From Hymenobacter citatus (lineage in GTDB: Bacteria > Bacteroidota > Bacteroidia > Cytophagales > Hymenobacteraceae), in contig NZ_JACSCY010000005.1 of assembly GCF_014333615.1 (NCBI RefSeq), forward strand, positions 124,001 through 188,000: 64,000 nucleotides of DNA, read 5' to 3'. Made by a program: the position numbers and the translations under genes. Shown piece after piece: positions 33,828 to 41,015 of this stretch. How positions within the stretch are numbered: the first letter of the stretch is position 1; each line of letters opens with the position of its first letter. The notes beneath the pieces are model-generated. The model had not been told where the DNA came from. It made no database searches and saw nothing but the letters and a program-made list of their open reading frames with translations.

Positions 33828-34706
33828 TTATTGAAGCACGTTTCCCTGGCTCACTACGTGGGCTGGCACAGCCTCCAGCACATCGCGGCGGTAGGCGCCC
33901 AGCACCTCCAGGTGCTCCGTTACGGGGCGTAGCTCGCGCAACAGATCAGCTATTTGTCCGGCATACGCCAACTCCACATCCGCATGAAAACCGTACTGCC
34001 AAGTGCGCCCCGGCCGGGGGCACGATTGCAGCTTCGATAGGTTCAGGCCCATGCCGGCAATGCGGCTCAGCACGGCAGCCAGGCTACCCTGGGTGTGGTT
34101 GGTGTGGAAATACAGCGACACTTTATCGGCGTCGGGGTGCACCACATCGGGGGCAGGCGCGCCGCGCTCCAGCACCAGGAAGCGGGTGTAGTTGGCCGGT
34201 TCATCGTGGATGTCAGCCGCCACGATTTCCAGATCAAACAGCTCGGCGGCCAGCGCGCCTGCTACGGCGGCAATGCCCGGCCGCTGGTGCTCCCGGATGC
34301 GCTGGGCGCTCAGGGCCGTATCCTCGGTTTCTACCAGGCGCCAGTGGCCGTGGCTACCCAGGTAGTCGGCGCACTGAAGCAGAGCCATGGGGTGCGAGTG
34401 CACCTCATGCAGGTCGTCGAGGCGCTGGCCGGGTAGGGCCATCAGGTGCTGCCGGATGTGCAGGTACACTTCTCCAATCACGTGCACCTCGTGGCGTTGT
34501 AGCAAGGAGTAGTTAGGTAAAATACTGCCTGCCAACGAGTTTTCAATAGCCATCAGCCCGAAGGTAGTGGTGCCGCCGGCCACGTGGCGCACCACCTGCC
34601 CGAAGGTAGCGCAGGGAGCAATGGCGTGGTCGAGGCCAAAATACCGCCGGGCCGCTACCTGGTGGAAACTTCCTTCAAATCCCTGAATGGCAATAGTCGG
34701 ATGCAT
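33828..34706 (-). CDS. pheA: Prephenate dehydratase
   Basis: A 292-residue enzyme making phenylpyruvate. The N-terminal periplasmic-binding-like catalytic domain starts IQGFEGSFHQVAARRYFG, continues GLMAIENSLAGSI, and carries the diagnostic NYTRFLVL before the ACT domain. The C-terminal ACT domain (KVSLYFHTNHTQGSLAAVL, NLSKLQSCPRPG) would bind phenylalanine for feedback inhibition; the usual ESRP reads QSCPRPG. It is first in the operon. The start lies 20 bases after the second attenuator hairpin, so its expression depends on the leader region 34727-34991. Confidence 0.95.
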   Translation of the reverse strand: MHPTIAIQGFEGSFHQVAARRYFGLDHAIAPCATFGQVVRHVAGGTTTFGLMAIENSLAGSILPNYSLLQRHEVHVIGEVYLHIRQHLMALPGQRLDDLHEVHSHPMALLQCADYLGSHGHWRLVETEDTALSAQRIREHQRPGIAAVAGALAAELFDLEIVAADIHDEPANYTRFLVLERGAPAPDVVHPDADKVSLYFHTNHTQGSLAAVLSRIAGMGLNLSKLQSCPRPGRTWQYGFHADVELAYAGQIADLLRELRPVTEHLEVLGAYRRDVLEAVPAHVVSQGNVLQ

Positions 34707-34726
34707 ACGACGTGGAGAAATGGTGT

Positions 34727-34755
34727 AAAAAAAGGGCCTCCTTGGTAGGGCCCTT
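34727..34755 (-). terminator. Attenuator 2 (terminator hairpin before prephenate dehydratase)
   Basis: On the minus strand AAGGGCC and GGCCCTT (34755-34749 and 34738-34732) form a 7-bp stem, immediately followed by a run of seven T (34733-34727). It lies 12 bases after the stop of leader peptide 2 and 20 bases before the structural gene. The 5' arm GGGCCC could instead pair with the GGGCCC at 34789-34784 inside the leader ORF (codons 21-23), which would prevent termination. Confidence 0.8.
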
Positions 34756-34766
34756 CGTTGTGCTGC

Positions 34767-34850
34767 TTAGCAAGTGCAAACGCGGGCCCGCTTCTTCGGG
34801 TAGAAGAAGTAAAAAAAGAAATAGGTGAAAGCGGGAACGTTGACGAGCAT
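34767..34850 (-). CDS. Leader peptide 2, Phe/Tyr-rich (27 aa)
   Basis: ATG at 34850, TAA at 34767. The peptide begins MLVNVPAF. Residues 8-17 contain nine aromatic residues out of ten (six Phe, three Tyr, one Thr). It ends with a basic PKKRARVCTC tail. A peptide of this composition in front of a Phe/Tyr operon, followed at once by a terminator, is the hallmark of ribosome-mediated attenuation. When charged tRNA-Phe or tRNA-Tyr is scarce, the ribosome stalls and leaves the GGGCCC antiterminator segment free. When they are plentiful, the ribosome reaches the stop, covers it, and the terminator forms. This is inferred; the peptide itself is probably without function. Confidence 0.85.
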   Translation of the reverse strand: MLVNVPAFTYFFFYFFYPKKRARVCTC

Positions 34851-34855
34851 GGGTT

Positions 34856-34887
34856 AAAAAAAAAGCCTTCCGGGGTGGGAGGCTTTT
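34856..34887 (-). terminator. Attenuator 1 (terminator hairpin after leader 1)
   Basis: On the minus strand AAAAGCCTCCC (34887-34877) pairs with GGAAGGCTTTT (34871-34861) with one mismatch. The T-run of nine bases (34864-34856) starts within the 3' arm. It lies between the two leader ORFs, 41 bases after the stop of leader 1 and 5 bases before the ATG of leader 2. GAGGCCGCTTT at 34924-34914, just past the leader 1 stop, can pair with the 5' arm (GAGGC with GCCTC, then TTT with AAA after a bulge) as an antiterminator. Confidence 0.8.
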
Positions 34888-34928
34888 GTGTGATTCAGGA
34901 GTAGGGTTCCTACAAAGCGGCCTCGCTG

Positions 34929-34991
34929 CTACGATTGCTCGTAGTAGGTAAAGTAAAAGCTAAAAAAAGCCGGGGCCGAAGTAAGAAGCAT
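34929..34991 (-). CDS. Leader peptide 1, Phe/Tyr-rich (20 aa)
   Basis: ATG at 34991, TAG at 34929. The peptide begins MLLTSAPA and then has seven aromatic residues in nine positions (Phe at 9, 10, 12, 14; Tyr at 13, 16, 17), ending EQS. It shares the ML...PAF opening with leader 2, which points to tandem duplication. The frame is open upstream to 35147, but that extension runs toward the divergent promoter and has no coding character. Attenuator 1 follows. The two leader-terminator units in series would give two successive checks on aromatic amino-acid supply before the operon is transcribed. Confidence 0.8.
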   Translation of the reverse strand: MLLTSAPAFFSFYFTYYEQS

Positions 34992-35093
34992 GTACGAGGT
35001 GCGTTGGCCTATTTGAGGAAAGGCAACGGCCAAAGCTGCGCAATCATTTTTTAAAAACCAAACATCCGTTGGGCGGGCCGCTACGTTGGTGTG

Positions 35094-35125
35094 TTTGCAC
35101 CCACTGCCAAAACCGTCGTATTTTG
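35094..35125 (+). promoter_or_regulatory. Candidate Bacteroidota-type promoter
   Basis: TTTG at 35094-35097 and TATTTTG at 35119-35125 are separated by 21 bases. This approximates the -33 TTTG / -7 TAnnTTTG promoter of this phylum and lies about 45 bases before the start of the TPR gene. The -7 element is one base short of consensus. The matching promoter for the divergent leader was not identified. Confidence 0.35.
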
Positions 35126-35170
35126 CAGGCAAACCGCTTGTTTGCATTTTTTTATTCCGCAGGAAAAATC

Positions 35171-36037
35171 ATGATTTTTTTGGGCTCTTCACGCATCACT
35201 GCTGCCTTTCTATTAGCTGGCGGCTTCTTCCTGGCGGCAACGGCGCAGGGCCAAACCAACATTGCCATCCTGCAAAAAGCCGATGCCCTGGTGGGCGAGC
35301 GGAAGTATGCTTCGGCCTTCCAAGTGCTGCAAAAGTACGACCCCCGCAACGAGCGCCCGGCTGTGGTGCTGCAAAAAGAAGATATTGCGCTGCGCTACAA
35401 CGTAGGGCACTCGCAGTATCGGCGGTTTGCGTTCAAAGACGTGCAGCTGACCGACAACCTGGAGAACTTCCGCAGCCCGGACAGCACCTATACCATGACG
35501 ACGTTTCCGCTGGGTAGGGCCCTGCGTGCGTTGAAAATCCGTTACCCCAACGATTACAAGCTGGACCGCGGCCTGGGCGACTATTACTTTGCCGTGCAGC
35601 AATGCAACTGCGCCGAGGCCAGCAAGGAAGAAGACGACCTGTTTCCGCTGATTATTCAATACTACGACGTAGCCCACGAGCACGGCTACGGCGACTACAG
35701 CTCTTACTACGCGCAGGGCTATTCCTACCAGCGCCTGGGCATGTTTCAGGAAAGCGTGGCGCCGTTTCTGCGCTCCATTGAGCTGCGCAAAAACTACCCC
35801 GAAGCCCGCCTCAACCTGGCCTTTGTGTATCTGGAGCTGAAGCAGTTTGAGAAAGCCAAAGAGCAGGCCCAGCTGGCCGTAGAGCTATTCCCCGACGAGC
35901 AGCACAAGTCCGACGCCAACTTCCTGCTGAAAACTATTGAGGAGCGTCTTCAGGGAAAAGAAGCCGCCACGCCTGCTAAGCCCGCCGCCACCCCGCAAAA
36001 AGCGACGAAGAAGGCCGTAAGGAAGCGAGTTATCTAG
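35171..36037 (+). CDS. Secreted TPR-repeat protein
   Basis: A 288-residue protein with a signal peptide (FLLAGGFFLAATAQGQ, cut near residue 27). The mature part starts with helices NIAILQKADALVGERKYASAF. Clear tetratricopeptide units occur in the C-terminal half: YYAQGYSYQRLGMFQESVAPFLRSIEL and ARLNLAFVYLELKQFEKAKEQAQLAVEL. A low-complexity Ala/Pro/Lys tail closes it. It may act as a periplasmic scaffold. ATG 35171 was chosen over an upstream frame extension because of the signal peptide. Divergent from the aromatic operon; no functional link is evident. Confidence 0.8.
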   Translation: MIFLGSSRITAAFLLAGGFFLAATAQGQTNIAILQKADALVGERKYASAFQVLQKYDPRNERPAVVLQKEDIALRYNVGHSQYRRFAFKDVQLTDNLENFRSPDSTYTMTTFPLGRALRALKIRYPNDYKLDRGLGDYYFAVQQCNCAEASKEEDDLFPLIIQYYDVAHEHGYGDYSSYYAQGYSYQRLGMFQESVAPFLRSIELRKNYPEARLNLAFVYLELKQFEKAKEQAQLAVELFPDEQHKSDANFLLKTIEERLQGKEAATPAKPAATPQKATKKAVRKRVI

Positions 36038-36046
36038 CTTTTCTTC

Positions 36047-36148
36047 TGTCATCCTGAACGCAGTGAAGGACCTTATCACACATGAACAACAGTCGTCACA
36101 GCGACCCGTTCATGTGTGATAAGGTCCTTCACTGCGTTCAGGATGACA
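36047..36148. repeat. Palindromic intergenic repeat, family 1, copy D
   Basis: TGTCATCCTGAACGCAGTGA plus AGGACCTTATCACACATGAAC pairs perfectly with the right arm, leaving a short centre (AACAGTCGTCACAGCGACCC). Arms are identical to copy A for 31 bases. It begins 10 bases after the TPR gene stop. Confidence 0.9.
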
Positions 36149-36257
36149 AGATCAGCATTGCACTTTGGCACGGTTTTTTTGAATAGTACCGCAACAGCCC
36201 GCCGCTAGTGTACACCACGCGGCCCGGCTTTTGGTTCTACTCCCGTTCCCTACTATC

Positions 36258-37022
36258 ATGCAAACGAAGCGTCTTTTCGGCCGCCTGGCCGCGGCTTGCC
36301 TTTTCCTAACGGTTTCTATTTCAACAACTCAGGCGCAAGTGCGCCGGCCTACTACCTATTCTACCCTGGGTAGGCGGCCAGTCTATACAGCTCCCAAAGC
36401 AGCTTCTACTACCAACGGCGTCCAACTCGGCATTCGGGCCGGGGTGAACGTAGCCGACTGGCACGGCGACGCGGTGCAAAGCGTGATGTCGCTAGCCGAC
36501 TACACCAACGGCGCCGTGACTCGTGAAACCCGCACTGGTTTTCATGCCGGCCTCTACGCTACCCTACCCCTAGGCGAGCGGTTTGCCATCGAGCCTGGCG
36601 TGCTGTATTCTGAGAAGGGTACCCAGTTACGCGGCACGGCTTCTGTACCCGGTTTTGAAGTGCTGAGTGCCAACGTAACGGCTACTGCCCGCACGGCTTA
36701 TGTGGATGTACCCGTACTAGCCAAAGCCTACCTCACGCGCGGCCTCTACCTCTACGCTGGTCCGCAGGCGTCGTTTTTAGTGAGCAGCAAGGTGCGCGTA
36801 GCCGCTGGGGCACTAGGCTTCACGGCCTTCCGACAGGATTTCGACACCAAAAACCAATTCCGCTCAGTTGACTTTGCCGCCGTGGGTGGCCTGGGCTACC
36901 AGTTCGACAGCGGTTTTGGTTTGAGCGCCGGCTACGACTACGGCCTGTCTTCCTTGGATAAAAACAACAGCTTCCAGGCCCAGAACCGGGTCATCAAAGC
37001 CTCACTGAATTACTCTTTTTAG
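36258..37022 (+). CDS. Porin-family outer-membrane beta-barrel protein
   Basis: A 254-residue protein with a signal peptide ending TTQAQ (about residue 26). After a Pro/Thr/Arg-rich linker, the barrel begins LGIRAGVNVADWHGDAV. Then come GFHAGLYATLPLGERFAIEPGVLYSEKG, AYVDVPVLAKAYL, LYLYAGPQASFLV and a last strand RVIKASLNYSF with terminal Phe. This is the PorT/outer-membrane-beta-barrel pattern common in the phylum. It probably has eight strands. It stands alone between a palindromic repeat and a hairpin. Confidence 0.78.
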   Translation: MQTKRLFGRLAAACLFLTVSISTTQAQVRRPTTYSTLGRRPVYTAPKAASTTNGVQLGIRAGVNVADWHGDAVQSVMSLADYTNGAVTRETRTGFHAGLYATLPLGERFAIEPGVLYSEKGTQLRGTASVPGFEVLSANVTATARTAYVDVPVLAKAYLTRGLYLYAGPQASFLVSSKVRVAAGALGFTAFRQDFDTKNQFRSVDFAAVGGLGYQFDSGFGLSAGYDYGLSSLDKNNSFQAQNRVIKASLNYSF

Positions 37023-37070
37023 AGCAGCTTAGCGGTCCGTTCGTGGCGCCGCAGGTCGCTATCAGGTAGG

Positions 37071-37109
37071 AGCCCGTTGGTTTTCTCGCACGCAGAAAGC
37101 CAACGGGCT
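37071..37109 (+). terminator. Hairpin downstream of the barrel gene
   Basis: AGCCCGTTGGTTTTCT pairs with AGAAAGCCAACGGGCT (16 bp, one G-T pair, 7-base loop), 49 bases past the stop. The following T-run is short. Confidence 0.6.
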
Positions 37110-37210
37110 TCTGCGTACCGGGGCTAGTACTTTCTGCATGCTTCCAATACCTTTTGCAGTAAGTATTTCGTATAAAGCTATTTACTTCACGCTTTATTCC
37201 ACCCCACCCC

Positions 37211-37762
37211 ATGAAATATATTCCCGTTGCATTGCTGCTGCTACTAGGTAGTACAGCTATGGCTCAGCAACCCGATACATATACGAGTACCCCTTCCCTG
37301 CGCCTCAACCCGGCCACCCAACAGGCCCTATACCAGGGCGCAGTGCCAGTAGCGGCTACCTCGCAGGAAAACCTTTATTCCAGGGCCCAAGACTGGCTGA
37401 CGCAAGCCAAGCAGAACTATACCCTGAGCACGCGCACCAACAGCGCAGAAGCTGGCTTCATTAAAACCCACGTCCAACTCCGCGAGGGGCAGGAAATGTA
37501 TTCCTTTTTGCTTTCGCTGCAAGCGCAGGAAAACGGCTACCGCTACCAGCTGGAAGATGTAGTATACAGCCAGCCGCACTTTGCCCGCGCTGGCAAGCAT
37601 AGCGCCGGCCCGCTTCATATTTCGGCCGAGGAGCTGCTTCTGAGCAAGTCTACCGCTCATCAGCGCAAGCAGCTCGCCAAAATGGATGCCCGCCTGCAGG
37701 CCTTTTTGCAAGAATTAAACTCGACCATGCAGCGCAAGCCTGAAGGCCTGGCTGTACGCTAA
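37211..37762 (+). CDS. Secreted DUF4468-like protein
   Basis: A 183-residue protein with a signal peptide (IPVALLLLLGSTAMAQ, cut near residue 19). The mature part has a LYSRAQDWLTQAKQNYTLSTR helix, an HVQLREGQEMYSFLLSLQ strand, a YRYQLEDVVY strand and a C-terminal helix (MDARLQAFLQELNSTM). This matches the DUF4468 layout of an alpha+beta fold. A second protein of this type is at 53570-54124. Function unknown. It ends 77 bases before a bidirectional terminator. Confidence 0.65.
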   Translation: MKYIPVALLLLLGSTAMAQQPDTYTSTPSLRLNPATQQALYQGAVPVAATSQENLYSRAQDWLTQAKQNYTLSTRTNSAEAGFIKTHVQLREGQEMYSFLLSLQAQENGYRYQLEDVVYSQPHFARAGKHSAGPLHISAEELLLSKSTAHQRKQLAKMDARLQAFLQELNSTMQRKPEGLAVR

Positions 37763-37838
37763 ATGCGCGCTTGGAAGCGTTCCAACAGTGCTGAAAATCG
37801 GGCATTGCGTACGTTTTTAGCGACTATGTAGCCAATGC

Positions 37839-37890
37839 AGCATCAGCGCCTGCTTTCCCATAGCAATGCGGGGAAGCAGGCGCTGATGCT
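37839..37890. terminator. Bidirectional hairpin between convergent genes
   Basis: AGCATCAGCGCCTGCTTTCCC and GGGGAAGCAGGCGCTGATGCT form a 21-base stem with one mismatch. It separates the DUF4468-like gene and the ammonium transporter, which converge. T-runs are short on both sides. Confidence 0.65.
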
Positions 37891-37924
37891 TTGGGGCCTA
37901 CCCTGCGCAGACGGCAGCTACCTG

Positions 37925-39295
37925 CTACGATACCAACTCTTTGCGGTACAGCTTTTCGTACTCTTCGTCTACGTGGTAAGTGGATTCTTCGTGCTGGCTT
38001 AGGTCGAGGCCCAGCTCTTCTTCTTCCTGCTTCACCCGCAGCCCTACCAGTGCATCCGTCACCTTCAGCAACACCCACGACAGCACCGCCACGTAGGCAA
38101 TAACGATAATCAAGCCCAGCACGTGGTAGCCAAACACGGTAGCGGTACCATTCACCAGCCCTACGTTGGCGGCAAACACGCCCGTGAGCAGCATCCCCAC
38201 AATGCCGCCCAAGCCGTGGCACGGGAATACATCCAGGGTATCGTCGATGGTGGTGCGGCTGTTTTTCCAGTGCACGGCGGCAAAACTCACCAGCGAAGCC
38301 ACAATGCCAATGAGAATGCTCTGTCCGTAATCAACGTAACCGGCGGCGGGCGTGATGCCTACCAGGCCTACTACTGCGCCGATGCAGGCGCCCATGGCCG
38401 TGGGCTTGCCACCGCGCGCTACCTCTACCAGCAGCCACGCTACCAAGGCCGAGGCCGAAGCCAGGTTGGTATTCACAAACGACAGCGAAGCCAACTCATT
38501 GGAACCCAGTGCCGAACCAGCATTGAAGCCAAACCACCCAAACCACAGCAAGCCGGTACCTAAGAGCACATAAGGCACGTTAGGCGTCACGAAGGCGGTT
38601 TGGCGATGCGCCCGGCGTGGCCCCAGTACCATGGCGGCCACCAGCGCCGCTACCCCCGCCGAAATGTGTACTACCGTGCCGCCCGCAAAATCGAGCACGC
38701 CCCACTTGCGCAGGAAGCCCTCGGGGTGCCAGGTCCAATGGGCCAGCGGGCAGTAGATAAATAAGCAAAACAGCACCATAAATACCAGGTAGCTCTTGAA
38801 GCGCACGCGCTCGGCAAACGAACCCGTGATGAGTGCCGGCGTGATGATGGCAAACTTCAGCTGAAAGGCGAAGAACAGAATGAACGGGATGGTAGGCGAT
38901 AGGGTAGGGTTAGGCGCCGTGCCCACATCGCGCAGCAGCAGGAAGGTCATGGGGTTGCCGATGAGGCCGTTCCAGGAGTCACCGTAGGCCAGCGAGAAGC
39001 CCACGAAATACCACACGATGGAGATGACGCCCAGCGCTACAAAGCTTTGCAGCATAGTAGAAATCAGGTTCTTAGGCCGCACCATACCGCCGTAGAAAAA
39101 CGACAAGCCCGGCGTCATCAGCAGTACGAAGGCCGAAGCGGTCAGCATCCAGGCAATGTCGCCGGTATTGAGGGCACTGTTGGCCTCAGCCGACGGATGC
39201 GGTACGCGCACGAAGGCTGCTATCAGCCCCAGTGCGACCAGCAGCAGCAGCCCCAACGGGCTCCGACCAGATTTAGAGGGTAGGGAAGTTTCCAT
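37925..39295 (-). CDS. amt: Ammonium transporter
   Basis: A 456-residue Amt/MEP/Rh channel with an N-terminal signal-like helix followed by 11 membrane segments. Visible marks are DIAWMLTASAFVLLMTPGLSFFYGGMVRPKN in two parts, PLAHWTWHPEG with the first pore His, DFAGGTVVHISAG, and CHGLGGIVGML with the second pore His. The cytoplasmic C-terminal tail is about 40 residues (LRVKQEEEELGLDLSQHEES). It imports ammonium for glutamine synthesis. No GlnB/GlnK gene is adjacent; instead a porin gene lies 77 bases upstream on the same strand, probably in the same operon. Confidence 0.96.
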   Translation of the reverse strand: METSLPSKSGRSPLGLLLLVALGLIAAFVRVPHPSAEANSALNTGDIAWMLTASAFVLLMTPGLSFFYGGMVRPKNLISTMLQSFVALGVISIVWYFVGFSLAYGDSWNGLIGNPMTFLLLRDVGTAPNPTLSPTIPFILFFAFQLKFAIITPALITGSFAERVRFKSYLVFMVLFCLFIYCPLAHWTWHPEGFLRKWGVLDFAGGTVVHISAGVAALVAAMVLGPRRAHRQTAFVTPNVPYVLLGTGLLWFGWFGFNAGSALGSNELASLSFVNTNLASASALVAWLLVEVARGGKPTAMGACIGAVVGLVGITPAAGYVDYGQSILIGIVASLVSFAAVHWKNSRTTIDDTLDVFPCHGLGGIVGMLLTGVFAANVGLVNGTATVFGYHVLGLIIVIAYVAVLSWVLLKVTDALVGLRVKQEEEELGLDLSQHEESTYHVDEEYEKLYRKELVS

Positions 39296-39372
39296 GCAAA
39301 GGGTGTTAGGTAGTTGGAGGGTATGTGTAAGACCAAGAATGTAGTTGCTTCTTTTTTAGACCAACAGCCGCG

Positions 39373-40428
39373 TTAGAAGGCGTATACGGCCGCTATCAGG
39401 CCGCTCACAGTAGCGTTTTTGGCGTTGCCGGCCTTGTTCATGAAGAGGCTGTTATTGTCATCGTTGCTGCTCCTATCCAGGCGAATTTCCGGGATGATGG
39501 TCAGGTTGTCGATTCTGATGTTGGAGGATAGCGTGGTTTCAAACAGATTCTTGCTCAGGCCCAGCAGGCGGTTTTTGTCGCCGGTGTACTCGGCCCGGAG
39601 CGTGAAGCCCAGCCAGGGCTGGGGGTCGAGGTTAGCATACAGGGCCGAGCCCCACCACGTGTGATACTCGTCGCTACCGCCTTCGCCCACGCTTTTGCGC
39701 TGTTGCATGGTGCCGTTGTAAGAAAACGACAACTTGCTGTTGATCAAATAGCTAAGCACGATATCCTCCTGATGCAACCGCAGCGCGTCCAGTGCTTTGC
39801 CTCCCTGGTAGTTGATGTACACCTTCAGCTTGTCGTCGTGGGAGCTGGTGGCCAGCTGCCCAATCACCATTTTGGGCATGGCACTAGCACTTTTGAAGTC
39901 GGTGGGGTTGGCTATGCCTACCATCAGCGTGGTTTTGTCACCCATGCTTACTTCCGCCTTCACGCCCGTATGGAAGAAGGGCCCATACGAGAACATGTAG
40001 CTCATGCTGTAATTGCGGTTCAGGTAGGGGTCTACCGACTCGTACCCGATGTGCGTGGCCCAGCTGCCCGCCGTAAACTTGAGCTTCTCGGTGGGCGCGT
40101 ACGTCACATATAACTGTTTGATAGCGAACCGAGTGTTGTCGTCGTTGTAGGAAAACTCCTCTGCCCGACGTCCAAAGCCCACATCAGCCACCAGCCCTAC
40201 CTTGCCTATTGTGTGCGCCGCCTTCAGCGAAATCATACCTAATTCAAAGGAATTATGGCTGTTGGTGAAGCTTGTGCGGTTGTTGTAAGGGCTTTCCTGA
40301 GGGTTGCTGAAGTTGTAGCGGTAGTAACCATCGGCAGAGCCGGAAAATACAAAGGGCTTTTTCTGCACGGAGTCGCCGGGCTCGGTGGCAAGGGCTGCCG
40401 CCAGAAAGGCAGTAGTCAACATCAACAT
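39373..40428 (-). CDS. Outer-membrane porin (OmpL-like), companion of the ammonium transporter
   Basis: A 351-residue protein with a short signal peptide (MLMLTTAFLAAALA). Strands characteristic of the putative beta-barrel porin-2 family are FSGSADGYYRYNFSNP, NSFELGMISLKAAHTIGKVGLVADVGFGRRAEE, FAIKQLYVTYAPTEKLKFTAGSWATHIGYE and a closing strand GLIAAVYAF with terminal Phe. In this family the barrel starts with an Asn-rich turn. Being upstream of the ammonium transporter in the same direction suggests that it lets ammonium or other nitrogen sources through the outer membrane; that link is inferred. Confidence 0.82.
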   Translation of the reverse strand: MLMLTTAFLAAALATEPGDSVQKKPFVFSGSADGYYRYNFSNPQESPYNNRTSFTNSHNSFELGMISLKAAHTIGKVGLVADVGFGRRAEEFSYNDDNTRFAIKQLYVTYAPTEKLKFTAGSWATHIGYESVDPYLNRNYSMSYMFSYGPFFHTGVKAEVSMGDKTTLMVGIANPTDFKSASAMPKMVIGQLATSSHDDKLKVYINYQGGKALDALRLHQEDIVLSYLINSKLSFSYNGTMQQRKSVGEGGSDEYHTWWGSALYANLDPQPWLGFTLRAEYTGDKNRLLGLSKNLFETTLSSNIRIDNLTIIPEIRLDRSSNDDNNSLFMNKAGNAKNATVSGLIAAVYAF

Positions 40429-40720
40429 AATCAGGAGGGGATAGAAGTGAAAGCAGTAAGCGTACGCGTATGGACAAAAGCGCGGGAAGCCCTAGGCTTT
40501 TTGGGCAAGCGGAGGTAGGCTACTGCTTTTGCAAAGCAGCGCTAAACAGGTACTATACTTCTGAAGGATGCTCCTGGCTATTGGGCGGCAACACCAGGTA
40601 CTCTAAGTAGCAGGGACAGATAGAGCAGACTTGCTGAGCAGTGCATTACACAACCGAGCTCAACAGTGGGGCATGTTGTAATTATAAGGGCAATATAGAA
40701 TAGCCTTTTGAATTATTAGC

Positions 40721-40861
40721 AATACCCTACTAATTTTTAGGGTGTTATTTTTAAAAAATTACTCTTTTTATGAAATAACCCCTCACCAATTGGGGTCAAT
40801 TTTTATAAATACTCTTTTTACATACCACCTACCCTTCTCACCAATTTTTAGTCATCGTTTG
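40721..40861 (-). promoter_or_regulatory. AT-rich upstream region with repeated ACTCTTTTTA element
   Basis: The 587-bp gap 40429-41015 holds a sharply AT-rich stretch upstream of the porin-ammonium transporter genes. ACTCTTTTTA occurs at 40761-40770 and 40811-40820, exactly 50 bases apart. CTCACCAATT occurs at 40792-40801 and 40847-40856, about five helical turns apart. AATACCCTA...TAGGGTGTTATT (40721-40749) can form a hairpin. The spacing suggests a regulated promoter, perhaps nitrogen-responsive; no known regulator motif was recognised. 40429-40720 shows nothing clear. Confidence 0.35.
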
Positions 40862-40886
40862 TCCACTCAATAAGCTATCTACACAT

Positions 40887-40946
40887 AAAAGGCCCCTATT
40901 GAGAGCCCTCTTCGCTAATGAAGGAGAGACTTCCAATAGGGGCCTT
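40887..40946 (-). terminator. Terminator of the purine cluster (after purM)
   Basis: On the minus strand AAGGCCCCTATTG (40946-40934) pairs with CAATAGGGGCCTT (40901-40889), with an inner CTCTTC/GAAGGAG stem. TTTTA follows. It lies 70 bases past the purM stop. Confidence 0.75.
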
Positions 40947-41015
40947 ACAAATACTACCCAGGACTGACGGCGCAGCCTAAAACGCTACGGCATCAGCTTA
41001 TTGGCCGTGTAACGG

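Noticed and set aside
34929-35147. A 72-residue minus-strand ORF as a normal protein gene
   Set aside because: The extra 52 residues upstream of the inner ATG 34991 have no coding character and run into the divergent promoter; the inner 20-codon ORF with its aromatic block and hairpin makes a better leader peptide.
36165-36183. A sigma-54 promoter (TTGGCACGG...TTTTG) before the barrel gene at 36258
   Set aside because: The -24 part fits, but the -12 element lacks the essential GC (it reads TTTTG).
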